DNA of 64,000 bases from Acidimicrobiia bacterium (GTDB taxonomy: Bacteria; Actinomycetota; Acidimicrobiia; Spongiisociales; UBA5794): the NCBI GenBank assembly GCA_026985095.1, contig JALSQW010000023.1:156861-220860 (forward strand). The letters are read 5' to 3'. Both the position numbers and the translations under genes were made by a program. Below, piece after piece: positions 31,060 through 39,330 of the stretch; within the stretch, counting starts at the first letter, position 1; each line of letters begins with the position of its first letter. A model generated the notes under the pieces. The model worked only from the letters and a program-made list of their open reading frames with translations, was not told the DNA's origin and ran no database searches.

Positions 31060-31080
31060 TACCGAATACAGTATATGGTA
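31060..31080. promoter_or_regulatory. Putative GntR operator
   Basis: TACCGAATAC-A-GTATATGGTA, 8/10 paired arms, at the expected transcription start in the GntR/BMC divergent region. Confidence 0.6.
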
Positions 31081-31101
31081 CGCAGGAGGCGGGTGGCCAT
31101 C

Positions 31102-32046
31102 ATGTGCGGCATCGCGGGGAGGATCCTTCGGGAACCGGGCCCGATCGGCGGAGACCTGGTCCAGCTGATGCAGGCCCAACGTCACCGGGGCGCCGACTCA
31201 ACTGGCTTCGCCCTCTACGGCCGACCTCGGGAGGAGGGGTACGTGCTTCGGCTTTTCCATCCCGATCGGTACCGACTCGACGCCACGCTCGAGGCGCTGG
31301 TGGGCGCCGTGCGCGACCAGGGCGGTGACCTGACCGGGGACCCTACCTGGGACGACACCGGCCAGGCCCACGTCTTCATCAGAGCCGAGATCGCCGAGCC
31401 GGCCACCGAGCCCGCGACGTGGGTCGACGCCGTCGAGTCGATCGACGGGCTCCAGATGGTGTCGATGGGGCGATCCCTGGAGGTCGTCAAGGACGTCGGG
31501 GACGCGGCCACGGTCGGGGCCAAGCACCACCTCGAGGAGTTCGTCGGCACCCACGGTCTCGGCCATGCCCGGCTGGCCACCGAATCCGAGGTCTCCCCCG
31601 TCGCCAGCCACCCCTTCTGGGCGCGGCCCTTCCCCGACGTCACCATCGTCCACAACGGTCAGCTCACCAACCACCACCTGTGGCGTCGCCGCCTGGAGCT
31701 CGCCGGCTATCGCTTCGATACCGACAACGACTCCGAGGTGATCGCGGTGTGGCTCTCGGACCGGATGGCATCGGGCATGACTCTCGAGGAGGCGCTGGAC
31801 ACCTCCATCCGCGACTTCGACGGGGTCTTCACCTACCTGTGCTCGACCGCGGAGGCCATCGGGCTTGCCAAGGATCGGCTGGCCATCAAGCCCATCGTCG
31901 CCATCGAGCACGAGGGAGAGGTGTGCATGGCCACCGAAGAGCAGGCACTGAGGACGCTCTACCGGGAGGAGGGCGAGATCGTGAACTACGACGGTCCCGG
32001 CATCGCCAGGGTGTGGTGGGCGCCGACGTTCGTGGAGGTCGCATGA
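31102..32046 (+). CDS. Class II glutamine amidotransferase subunit of N-methylglutamate synthase/GlxB type
   Basis: MCGIAGRIL N-terminal nucleophile Cys; HRGADSTGFALY; HNGQLTNHHLWRRRLELAGYRFDTDNDSEVIAVWL. Confidence 0.85.
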   Translation: MCGIAGRILREPGPIGGDLVQLMQAQRHRGADSTGFALYGRPREEGYVLRLFHPDRYRLDATLEALVGAVRDQGGDLTGDPTWDDTGQAHVFIRAEIAEPATEPATWVDAVESIDGLQMVSMGRSLEVVKDVGDAATVGAKHHLEEFVGTHGLGHARLATESEVSPVASHPFWARPFPDVTIVHNGQLTNHHLWRRRLELAGYRFDTDNDSEVIAVWLSDRMASGMTLEEALDTSIRDFDGVFTYLCSTAEAIGLAKDRLAIKPIVAIEHEGEVCMATEEQALRTLYREEGEIVNYDGPGIARVWWAPTFVEVA

Positions 32047-32741
32047 GTCGGGAGGTCGTCGAGATCGTCGCTGGCGAACGACCCCTTCGCGAGGTCAACG
32101 CCGAGATCCGGACGGCGGTGGCAGAGGGCAAGCATGTCGAGCTCCGCGAGCCGCTGTCGCGCCACAACCTGTGCGTGGCCCTCGAGGGCGGCGGCAGCGT
32201 CGCCATCGATGGGAGCGCCGGGTACTACTGCGGCGGGCTCAACAACGGCGGGATCATCGAGGTGCGCCGGAACGCCGGCTGGGGGGTCGGAGAGGCGATG
32301 GCTGCCGGGCGGATCATCGTCGACGGCTACGCGGGGATGGCGGCGGGCGCCTCCATGCGCGGCGGCACCCTGCACATCAAGGGCGATGCCGGGCCCCGCT
32401 GTGGGGTGGCCTTCAAGGGAGGCGACGTCGTCGTGGAGGGCTCCGTCGGGTTCCTCAGCGGGTTCATGGCCCACGCCGGGCGCATCGTCGTGTTGGGCGA
32501 CACCGCCGACGCCATCGGCGACTCGCTGTGGGGCGGTGAGGTGTGGGTCGCCGGAACGATCGGCTCGCTCGGGACCGACACCGAGGTCGTCGAACCCGAG
32601 GACGAGGAGCTGGCCTCCCTGGAGACGCTCCTGGGCGACCTCGGCATCGCCGATCGGCCGCAGGACTGGAAGAAGATCGTGTCCGCCCAAGGGCTGTGGC
32701 ACTTCCACGCAAGGAACGCACGCGCATGGCTGATGATCTGA
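32043..32741 (+). CDS. Glutamate-synthase GXGXG-domain subunit (MgsB/GlxC-like)
   Basis: GYYCGGLNNGGIIEVRRNAGWGVGEAMAAGRIIVDGYAGMAAGASMRGGTLHIKGDAGPRCGVAFKGGDVVVEG beta-helix repeats. Confidence 0.87.
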   Translation: MSREVVEIVAGERPLREVNAEIRTAVAEGKHVELREPLSRHNLCVALEGGGSVAIDGSAGYYCGGLNNGGIIEVRRNAGWGVGEAMAAGRIIVDGYAGMAAGASMRGGTLHIKGDAGPRCGVAFKGGDVVVEGSVGFLSGFMAHAGRIVVLGDTADAIGDSLWGGEVWVAGTIGSLGTDTEVVEPEDEELASLETLLGDLGIADRPQDWKKIVSAQGLWHFHARNARAWLMI

Positions 32742-34111
32742 CCGACGCCGCCGCCTACAACGGAGGTGCCGACCCGAACCGACCCGCTGGGATCCCCGAT
32801 TCGTACGGCCGCGGCCGCTCCCCCCGATGGACCCCCGAAGTGATCGCCGACATCCAGGCCAAGTCTCTCCTCGGCCGCTACCAGGTCCGGGGGTTCTCGA
32901 CGTTCAACCCCCGGATCCCCACCTTCGACGATCTCGTGTTCGTCCCCGCGACCATGACCCGTCTCCCCCTCGAGGGCTACCGGGAGGATTGCGACACCAG
33001 GACCGTGCTCGGGGAGCGACCGGGGCTGGTGGAACGGCCCATCGAGCTCGACATCCCGATCTACATCGCCTCGATGTCCTTCGGCGCCCTGTCGGCGACT
33101 GCCAAACGCGCCCTCGGTCGGGGCGCCTCCATGGTGGGATCAATGACCTGCACCGGCGAGGGCGGGATGCTGGAGGACGAGCGCGAGGCGTCCGATGTCC
33201 TCGTCTACCAGATGACGCCGTCTCGGTACCTGCTCGACCTCGATCATCTCCGTCGTGCCGACGGGATCGAGATCGCCGTCGGCCAGGGAGCCAAGCCCGG
33301 CACCGGTGGCGTGCTCCTCGGGATGAAGGTCTCTGCACGTGTCGCGGAGATGCGCACGCTCCCGGTCGAGGTCGACCAGCGTTCCACGGTGCGCCACCCC
33401 GACTTCCTCGGAGCCGACGACCTCCAGGTCAAGATCGAGGAGCTCCGCGAGGCGACCGGCTACCGGGTGCCGATGTTCTGCAAGATGGGAGCGACCCGGC
33501 CACGCTTCGACGTGGCGATCGCCGCCAAGGCAGGGTTCGATGTCATCGTCCTCGACGGCATGGAGGGTGGGACCAACGCGGCGCCCGAGCTGCTGCTGGA
33601 CCACACCGGGGTGCCGACCCTCACCGCCATCCCGGCGGCGCGCCAGGCCCTCGAGGAGTGCGGCATGGCCGACGAGGTGAAGCTCGTTGCTGCGGGGGGC
33701 ATCCGCTCGGGCGCCGACGTGGCGAAGGCGCTCGCCCTCGGCGCCGACGCCGCCATGATCGGCACCGCGGCGCTGATCGCCCTCGGATGCAACGCCCCGG
33801 TGTACGTCGAAGACTACGAGGCCATGGGCACCGAACCTGGGAAGTGCCACCACTGCCACACCGGGTTGTGTCCCCCGGGGATCCAGACCCAGGATCCACG
33901 CCTCGAAGCCCGTCTTGACCCCGACGCCGCGGCCGAACGCGTGGCTCGCTTTCTCACGGCCATGACGATGGAGGTCTCGATGATCGCGAAGGCGTGTGGC
34001 AAGTCCAGCGTCCACAACCTCGAGCCCGAGGATCTGCGTGCGCTCACGCCCGAGGCGGCGCTCTTCACGGGGGTGCAGCTCGCCGGGTTGGATCGGCCGC
34101 TGGCTTGGTGA
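32726..34111 (+). CDS. Glutamate-synthase FMN-domain subunit (MgsC/GlxD-like)
   Basis: PIYIASMSFGALSATAKRALGRGASMVGSMTCTGEGGML, GQGAKPGTGGVLLGMKV, AAGGIRSGADVAKALALGADAAMIGTAALIALGC, CHHCHTGLCPPGIQTQDP Fe-S motif. Confidence 0.92.
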   Translation: MADDLTDAAAYNGGADPNRPAGIPDSYGRGRSPRWTPEVIADIQAKSLLGRYQVRGFSTFNPRIPTFDDLVFVPATMTRLPLEGYREDCDTRTVLGERPGLVERPIELDIPIYIASMSFGALSATAKRALGRGASMVGSMTCTGEGGMLEDEREASDVLVYQMTPSRYLLDLDHLRRADGIEIAVGQGAKPGTGGVLLGMKVSARVAEMRTLPVEVDQRSTVRHPDFLGADDLQVKIEELREATGYRVPMFCKMGATRPRFDVAIAAKAGFDVIVLDGMEGGTNAAPELLLDHTGVPTLTAIPAARQALEECGMADEVKLVAAGGIRSGADVAKALALGADAAMIGTAALIALGCNAPVYVEDYEAMGTEPGKCHHCHTGLCPPGIQTQDPRLEARLDPDAAAERVARFLTAMTMEVSMIAKACGKSSVHNLEPEDLRALTPEAALFTGVQLAGLDRPLAW

Positions 34112-34132
34112 CGAGGGGAAAGGGAGGGCAAG

Positions 34133-35425
34133 ATGATCGACTCGCTACCGCCGGACACCCACACGGTGATCCTGGCACTCGGTGATCTCAGTGGGATCCT
34201 TCGTGGCAAGCGCCTGCACGTCAGCATGTGGGATCGCGCGTGTCGGACCGGCATCGCGATGGCCAACGCCATCTTCGTGTTGGACATGACCTGCGACATC
34301 TGGGACACGCCCTACGCCAACATGGGGACGGGATACCCCGACTTCGTCGTACATCCGATCGAGGGCACCTTGCGGCCGGTCCCTTGGTCCGAGGGCACGG
34401 TCCTGGCGATCGGGGAGGCCCGAGAGGAGGACGGTTCCCCGGTCCGGGTGGATCCGCGCGGTCGGCTGGTCCGGGTGGTCGAGAAGGCCGCGGTGATGGG
34501 CTACGACGCCAAGATCGGGACGGAGCTGGAGTTCTTCCTCCTCGACCCGGAGACGAAACGTCCGCTCGACACCGGTATCCAGGTCTACGGCATCGCCCGG
34601 GGCGCGATGTTCGAGCACGTCCTCGGGCCCATCCGCAACCTCTGCACCGAGTTCGGCATCCCCATCGAGCTGTCGAATCCCGAGTACTCCCCCGGCCAGT
34701 TCGAGGTGAACATCCACTACGCGTCGGCGTTGACGGCGGCCGACAATGCCATGCTCTTCCGCAACGCAGTGAAGGAGATCGCCGCCGACCACGGGTTGCT
34801 CGCCACCTTCATGGCGAAACCGTTCTCCGACCTGTCCGGAAGCGGCTTCCACGTCCATCAGTCCCTGTGGTTCGACGGGCGGAACGCGTTCAGCGACGGG
34901 AGCGGGCATCTTTCGGATGTCGGGCGTTGGTACCTCGGAGGTCTTCGGCGTCACATGCGGGAGCTCGCCCTGCTCGGGGCACCGAATCCCAACAGCTTCC
35001 GTCGGCGCCAGCCGTACACGTTCTGTCCCACCAACACCACCTGGGGCGGAGACAACCGGACCGTCGGCATCCGTGCCGTCGAGGGTCACGACGAGGCGGT
35101 GCGGGTCGAGCAGCGTGACGGCTCCGCCGACGCCAACCCGTACCTGCTGGTGGCCGGGCAGCTGGCTGCTGGCCTATGGGGGATCGAGAACGAGGCGGAC
35201 CCCGGACCGAGAACGGACGGGGATGCCTACGCCATCGACGACGTCGAGGCCATCCCTGCCACGGTTCCCGAGGCCGTCGAGGCCCTCCGGGGGTCGGCAT
35301 TGGCCAAGGAGCTTCTCGGTGACGAGCTGTTGGAGATCATCGTCGGCATGGCCGAGCGCGAGCAGGCGTTCGTGGCCGCGGCCGTCACTGACGTCGAACG
35401 AGCCCGCTATCTGGAGGCGTACTGA
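34133..35425 (+). CDS. Glutamine synthetase-like gamma-glutamylamide synthetase (GmaS/PuuA/IpuC superfamily)
   Basis: GTELEFFLLDPETKRPL, SNPEYSPGQFEVNIHYASAL, GSGFHVHQSLWFDG, NSFRRRQPYTFCPTNTTWGGDNRTVGIRAVEG; PuuA/GmaS-like rather than a canonical GlnA. Confidence 0.85.
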   Translation: MIDSLPPDTHTVILALGDLSGILRGKRLHVSMWDRACRTGIAMANAIFVLDMTCDIWDTPYANMGTGYPDFVVHPIEGTLRPVPWSEGTVLAIGEAREEDGSPVRVDPRGRLVRVVEKAAVMGYDAKIGTELEFFLLDPETKRPLDTGIQVYGIARGAMFEHVLGPIRNLCTEFGIPIELSNPEYSPGQFEVNIHYASALTAADNAMLFRNAVKEIAADHGLLATFMAKPFSDLSGSGFHVHQSLWFDGRNAFSDGSGHLSDVGRWYLGGLRRHMRELALLGAPNPNSFRRRQPYTFCPTNTTWGGDNRTVGIRAVEGHDEAVRVEQRDGSADANPYLLVAGQLAAGLWGIENEADPGPRTDGDAYAIDDVEAIPATVPEAVEALRGSALAKELLGDELLEIIVGMAEREQAFVAAAVTDVERARYLEAY

Positions 35426-35721
35426 TGAGGATCGCACGTGTTCTGGGCACCGCCACCGGCCCGGTGAAGGATCCGCCGTTGACGGGTCACACCCTGCTGG
35501 TGGTCGAGCCGGTGGACGCTACTGGTATCGCCGTCGGCCCACACGAGGTCGTCACCGACACCGTGGGAGCGGGGGTGGGGGACTGGGTGCTGGTCGCCGG
35601 TGGATCGGGTGCCCGCCAACCGGAGCGGACCCGCGGGATCGCGACGGACGCGTCGGCGGTGGTGATCTTGGAAGAGCTGAAGCTGGGAGGAACGACGACG
35701 TACAGAAGCGGTGACCGATGA
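35425..35721 (+). CDS. BMC-P pentameric shell (vertex) protein, EutN/CcmL family
   Basis: [52 protein letters not shown]. Confidence 0.93.
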   Translation: MRIARVLGTATGPVKDPPLTGHTLLVVEPVDATGIAVGPHEVVTDTVGAGVGDWVLVAGGSGARQPERTRGIATDASAVVILEELKLGGTTTYRSGDR

Positions 35722-35747
35722 CGGCACGAAGGAAGGGAGCAGGGAAC

Positions 35748-36041
35748 ATGGCAGAGAACAAGAAGCTGGCGTTGGGGATGGTCGAGACCCGGGGGATCGT
35801 CCCCGCGACCGAGGCTGCCGACGCGATGGTGAAGGCGGCGAACGTCGCCCTCGTGGGTCAGAAGGAGGTCGGCGGCGGTCTCGTGGCGATCTTCGTGCGC
35901 GGTGAGGTCGGCGCGGTGAAGGCGGCGACGGATGCCGGTGCGGTGGCTGCCAACAAGGTCGGCGAGGTGATGTCGGTGCACGTCATCGCCCGCCCCCACG
36001 ACGAGCTGTCGGAGATGATGCCGCACATCAACACCAAGTGA
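35748..36041 (+). CDS. BMC-H hexameric shell protein
   Basis: [84 protein letters not shown]. Confidence 0.95.
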   Translation: MAENKKLALGMVETRGIVPATEAADAMVKAANVALVGQKEVGGGLVAIFVRGEVGAVKAATDAGAVAANKVGEVMSVHVIARPHDELSEMMPHINTK

Positions 36042-36133
36042 GCCGGCGACGACGCCGTGTGCCGGGGCGGCACAGGACGGGCTCCGGGTCCGCCCGGAGC
36101 ACCGCCCGCGGCTTCCGGTGATCGGGAGGGGAC

Positions 36134-37510
36134 GTGGACACCGACCTGCGAAGTATCGCCGAGGCTCGCGCAGCAGCCGATCGCGCCTGGGATGCCTATC
36201 AACGCTTCCGAGGCACCCCACCGGCTGTCGTCGACCGGATCGTGGAGGCCATGGCGCACGCCGCGGCTCGTGAGGCCGAGCGCCTGGGCAAGATCGCGGT
36301 GGACGAGACCAACTGCGGCAACGCCGAGGACAAGCGGATCAAGAACCTGTTCAACGCGTTGGGCATCCTCGCTTGGCTGGAGAACGTCAGGACGCTCGGC
36401 GTGCTCTGGCGCGACGACCGGACCAAGACGGTCGCCATCGGGGAACCGATGGGGGTCGTTGCCGCGCTCATCCCGGTGACCAATCCGACCTCGACGGTCA
36501 TCTTCAAAGCTCTGTCCGCGGTCAAGGCCGGGAACGCGATCGTCTGCGCTCCCCATCCCCGGGGCGTGCGTAGCGGCGTCGAGACGACCGAGGTCCTCGC
36601 CCGGGCGGCGGAGGCCGAGGGCGCGCCGCCGGGGCTGATCCAGTGCCTCGGCGAGGTGACCTTGGAGGGGACGGACGAGCTCATGCGGCACCGCCGGACA
36701 TCGATCGTGCTCGCTACCGGCGGGTCGGCCATGGTGCGCGCCGCGTACTCGTGCGGGAAGCCGACCCTCGCCGTCGGTCCGGGGAACGTTCCCGTGTACG
36801 TCGACGTGTCGAAACGCCACGCGATCGGTGATGTCGCCGAGCAGGTGGTGTTCTCGAAGTCGTTCGACTACGGCACGGCGTGCGTCGCCGAGCAGGCGGT
36901 CCTCGCCCACCGGGACATCGCCGGGCCGCTCCGGGATGAGCTGCGCCTCGCCGGGGCGCACTTCTGCACCGACGCGCAGGCCGATGCCCTGGCGCGGGTC
37001 ATCTTCGGGCCTCGCCTGCAGTTGGTGCCCGAGAACGTGGGGCAGTCCGCCGGTCGCCTGGCGCAGCTCGCCGGGTTCGACGTCCCGCCGCGGACGAGGG
37101 TGCTGGTCGTCGATCTGGAGCGGGTGGGACGCGCCGTGCCGCTGTCGGCCGAGAAGCTGAACCCGGTATTGGCCTTCTACGAGGTCAGGGACGTTTCTCA
37201 CGGTTGTGAGCTCGCCGAGGAGATCCTCCGGTTCGGAGGGCTCGGACATACCGCGGCGGTGCACGCCGACGACACCGACGTGGTGGTGCGGTTCTCTGCC
37301 CTCCCAGCGGGACGGATCCTCGTCAACACCCCGTGCGTGCTCGGCGGCATGGGCTACACCACCGACATCGAGCCCAGCTTCATGCTCGGCACCGGCACCT
37401 GGTCCGGCTCGATCGTGTCGGACAACGTCACGGCGCTGCACCTCATCAACGTCAAACGCGTGGCGGAGGAATGTCGGTCGTGGAGGAGCTTCGAGGAGGA
37501 GAGATGGTGA
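36134..37510 (+). CDS. Aldehyde dehydrogenase, CoA-acylating type (EutE/AdhE-N/SauS-like)
   Basis: GVVAALIPVTNPTSTVIFKALSAVKAGNAIVCAPHPRG, ATGGSAMVRAAYSCGKPTLAVGPGNVP, SFDYGTACVAEQ catalytic Cys; GTG start. Confidence 0.88.
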   Translation: MDTDLRSIAEARAAADRAWDAYQRFRGTPPAVVDRIVEAMAHAAAREAERLGKIAVDETNCGNAEDKRIKNLFNALGILAWLENVRTLGVLWRDDRTKTVAIGEPMGVVAALIPVTNPTSTVIFKALSAVKAGNAIVCAPHPRGVRSGVETTEVLARAAEAEGAPPGLIQCLGEVTLEGTDELMRHRRTSIVLATGGSAMVRAAYSCGKPTLAVGPGNVPVYVDVSKRHAIGDVAEQVVFSKSFDYGTACVAEQAVLAHRDIAGPLRDELRLAGAHFCTDAQADALARVIFGPRLQLVPENVGQSAGRLAQLAGFDVPPRTRVLVVDLERVGRAVPLSAEKLNPVLAFYEVRDVSHGCELAEEILRFGGLGHTAAVHADDTDVVVRFSALPAGRILVNTPCVLGGMGYTTDIEPSFMLGTGTWSGSIVSDNVTALHLINVKRVAEECRSWRSFEEERW

Positions 37511-38139
37511 CCACCGGGACGAAGGCCGTCGTGGTCCGAGCGCTGGCGCAGATCGACCGGCTCCAACCGCAGTTCGCCGCCTACAACGCTGCCACGGTGC
37601 GGGGCTCCGTCCCCGAGGAGGGCGACACCATCCTGGTCGGGGAGATCTCCCCGGGCAACGAGGTCTTCCGGGCGGTCGACATCGCCCTCAAGACCAGCGA
37701 GATCGAGGCCATGTCCCAGGTGGTCGAGCGGGAGTTCGGGTTCTTCCTGCTGCGGTCGCCGGTCAACACGGCGATCACCGAGGCCAAGGAGGCGATCCTC
37801 GAAGATCTCGGCGTCCGTCTGGAGGATCGTCTGCGTCCTCGGGTGGAGAGCGTGCAGCGCATCACCTCGGTGCGCTCCCACCAGGCCAAGCTGCTCAACA
37901 TCTGGCGTCGAGGAACCCTGGTGATCCCGGGCCAGACGCTCGGCATCGTCGAATGTGCCCCCGCCGCGTACATCGCCGTCGCCGCCAACGAGACGGAGAA
38001 GGCCGCGGACGTCCACCTCGTCGAGGTGCGTGCGCTGGGCCGATACGGCCGGCTGTTCATGTCCGGGACCGAGGAGGACGTGGCCACGGGCATCGAGGCA
38101 GCGGTCGCGTCCTTGGAGGGGTTGGAGGGACGGGAATGA
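37504..38139 (+). CDS. BMC-T tandem-domain trimeric shell protein
   Basis: RLQPQFAAYNAATVRGSVPEEGDTILVGEISPGNEVFRAVDIALKTSEIEAMSQVVEREFGFFLL ... QAKLLNIWRRGTLVIPGQTLGIVECAPAAYIAVAANETEKAADVHLVEVRALGRYGRLFMSGTEEDV; two BMC folds. Confidence 0.93.
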   Translation: MVTTGTKAVVVRALAQIDRLQPQFAAYNAATVRGSVPEEGDTILVGEISPGNEVFRAVDIALKTSEIEAMSQVVEREFGFFLLRSPVNTAITEAKEAILEDLGVRLEDRLRPRVESVQRITSVRSHQAKLLNIWRRGTLVIPGQTLGIVECAPAAYIAVAANETEKAADVHLVEVRALGRYGRLFMSGTEEDVATGIEAAVASLEGLEGRE

Positions 38140-39320
38140 GCGTGATCGGTGAGGCCGAGGTTCGCAGGATCGCCCGGTCGGGCCGGCAGGAGGTCGTTGT
38201 TCGTCCCGGCGACGTGCTCACACCCCAGGCACGCGACGCGATCGCCGAGTTGGGTCTCGAGACGGTCGATCGGCCCCGATCGGTGCCGAGCGGTCCTCCC
38301 GTCGACGAGGCCACTGCCGTGCGTCGGGTGCTCCTTCGCCGGTCGCCGCGATGGGTGCCGCCCGAGGCCCCGACGCGATCGCGAGGCCGGAGGTTCGACC
38401 GCGTGGCGATCGTCGGCGCTGGCATGGTGGGCACCACCACCGCCCACGTCCTGGCGCTCGCCGGCGCGACGCGACAGCTCGCCCTCGTCGATGTCGCGCC
38501 TGGTCTGGCCGCGGCCGTCGCTCTCGATCTCGAGCATTCCACGGGGATCTCGCGGTCGTCCACGGTGACCAAGGGCGGAACCGACATGGCGCTTCTGGCG
38601 GACGCCGACGTCGTGGTCGTGACGGCCGGGCGGCCTCGTCAACCCGGCATGGATCGGCGGGATCTCGTGGAGGTGAACGGGAAGATCGTCCGATCGGTCG
38701 CCCAGGCGATCGCCGAGCACGCCCCGGAGGCGGTCGTCGTCGTGGTCACCAATCCCCTCGACGAGATGGCCCGAGAAGCCTATCTCGCCACCGGCTTCCC
38801 CCGCCGCCGGGTCTTGGGGATGGCGGGCACCCTCGATTCCTCGCGCTTCAGGTGGGCGCTGGCGCGGGCCGCCGGGGTCGACCCCGGGGACGTCGAAGCG
38901 ATGACCCTCGGGAGTCACGGCAACGAGATGGTCCCGGTCGTCTCCCGCGCCACCGTCCGAGGCCGTCCGATCACCGAGGTCTTGTCGGCGGAAGCGATCG
39001 CTCGTTGTGTCGAAGAGACGGTCCATGCCGGAGGGCGGGTGGTGGAGCTTCGCCGCACCGGCTCGGCGTTCCTCGCGCCGGGACATGCCATCGCCGAGGT
39101 CATCGATGCCATGCGTGGGGTCGCCGGCGGTCCGATCCCCGTGTCCGTCCTCCTCGACGGGGAGTACGGACTCGAGGACGTCTTCCTGGGGGTGCCGGCG
39201 ATCCTCGATGAGCGGGGGCTGGTGGAGATCGAGGAGATCCCGTTGTCACCGGAAGAGGAGTCGGCCCTCCATGACGCCGCCATGGCGGTGCGGGGCCGTG
39301 TGGGTGCGAGCACGAAGTAG
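38136..39320 (+). CDS. Malate/lactate dehydrogenase-family NAD enzyme with about 85-aa N-terminal BMC-type extension
   Basis: VAIVGAGMVGTTTAHVLALAG, GRPRQPGMDRRDLVEVN, VVTNPLDEMAREA, GTLDSSRFRWALA, GSHGNEMVPVVS; extension contains PGDVLTPQARDAIAELGLETV. Confidence 0.87.
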   Translation: MSVIGEAEVRRIARSGRQEVVVRPGDVLTPQARDAIAELGLETVDRPRSVPSGPPVDEATAVRRVLLRRSPRWVPPEAPTRSRGRRFDRVAIVGAGMVGTTTAHVLALAGATRQLALVDVAPGLAAAVALDLEHSTGISRSSTVTKGGTDMALLADADVVVVTAGRPRQPGMDRRDLVEVNGKIVRSVAQAIAEHAPEAVVVVVTNPLDEMAREAYLATGFPRRRVLGMAGTLDSSRFRWALARAAGVDPGDVEAMTLGSHGNEMVPVVSRATVRGRPITEVLSAEAIARCVEETVHAGGRVVELRRTGSAFLAPGHAIAEVIDAMRGVAGGPIPVSVLLDGEYGLEDVFLGVPAILDERGLVEIEEIPLSPEEESALHDAAMAVRGRVGASTK

Positions 39321-39330
39321 AGGAGGAACG

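Noticed and set aside
31102-34111. Classical glutamate synthase (gltBD)
   Set aside because: Domains are split into three separate genes in GlxBCD/MgsABC order, and no GltD small subunit is present.
34133-35425. Housekeeping glutamine synthetase (glnA)
   Set aside because: Short N-terminus, PuuA/GmaS-like motifs and operon context with MgsABC-like and BMC genes favour a gamma-glutamylamide synthetase; biochemical proof is lacking.
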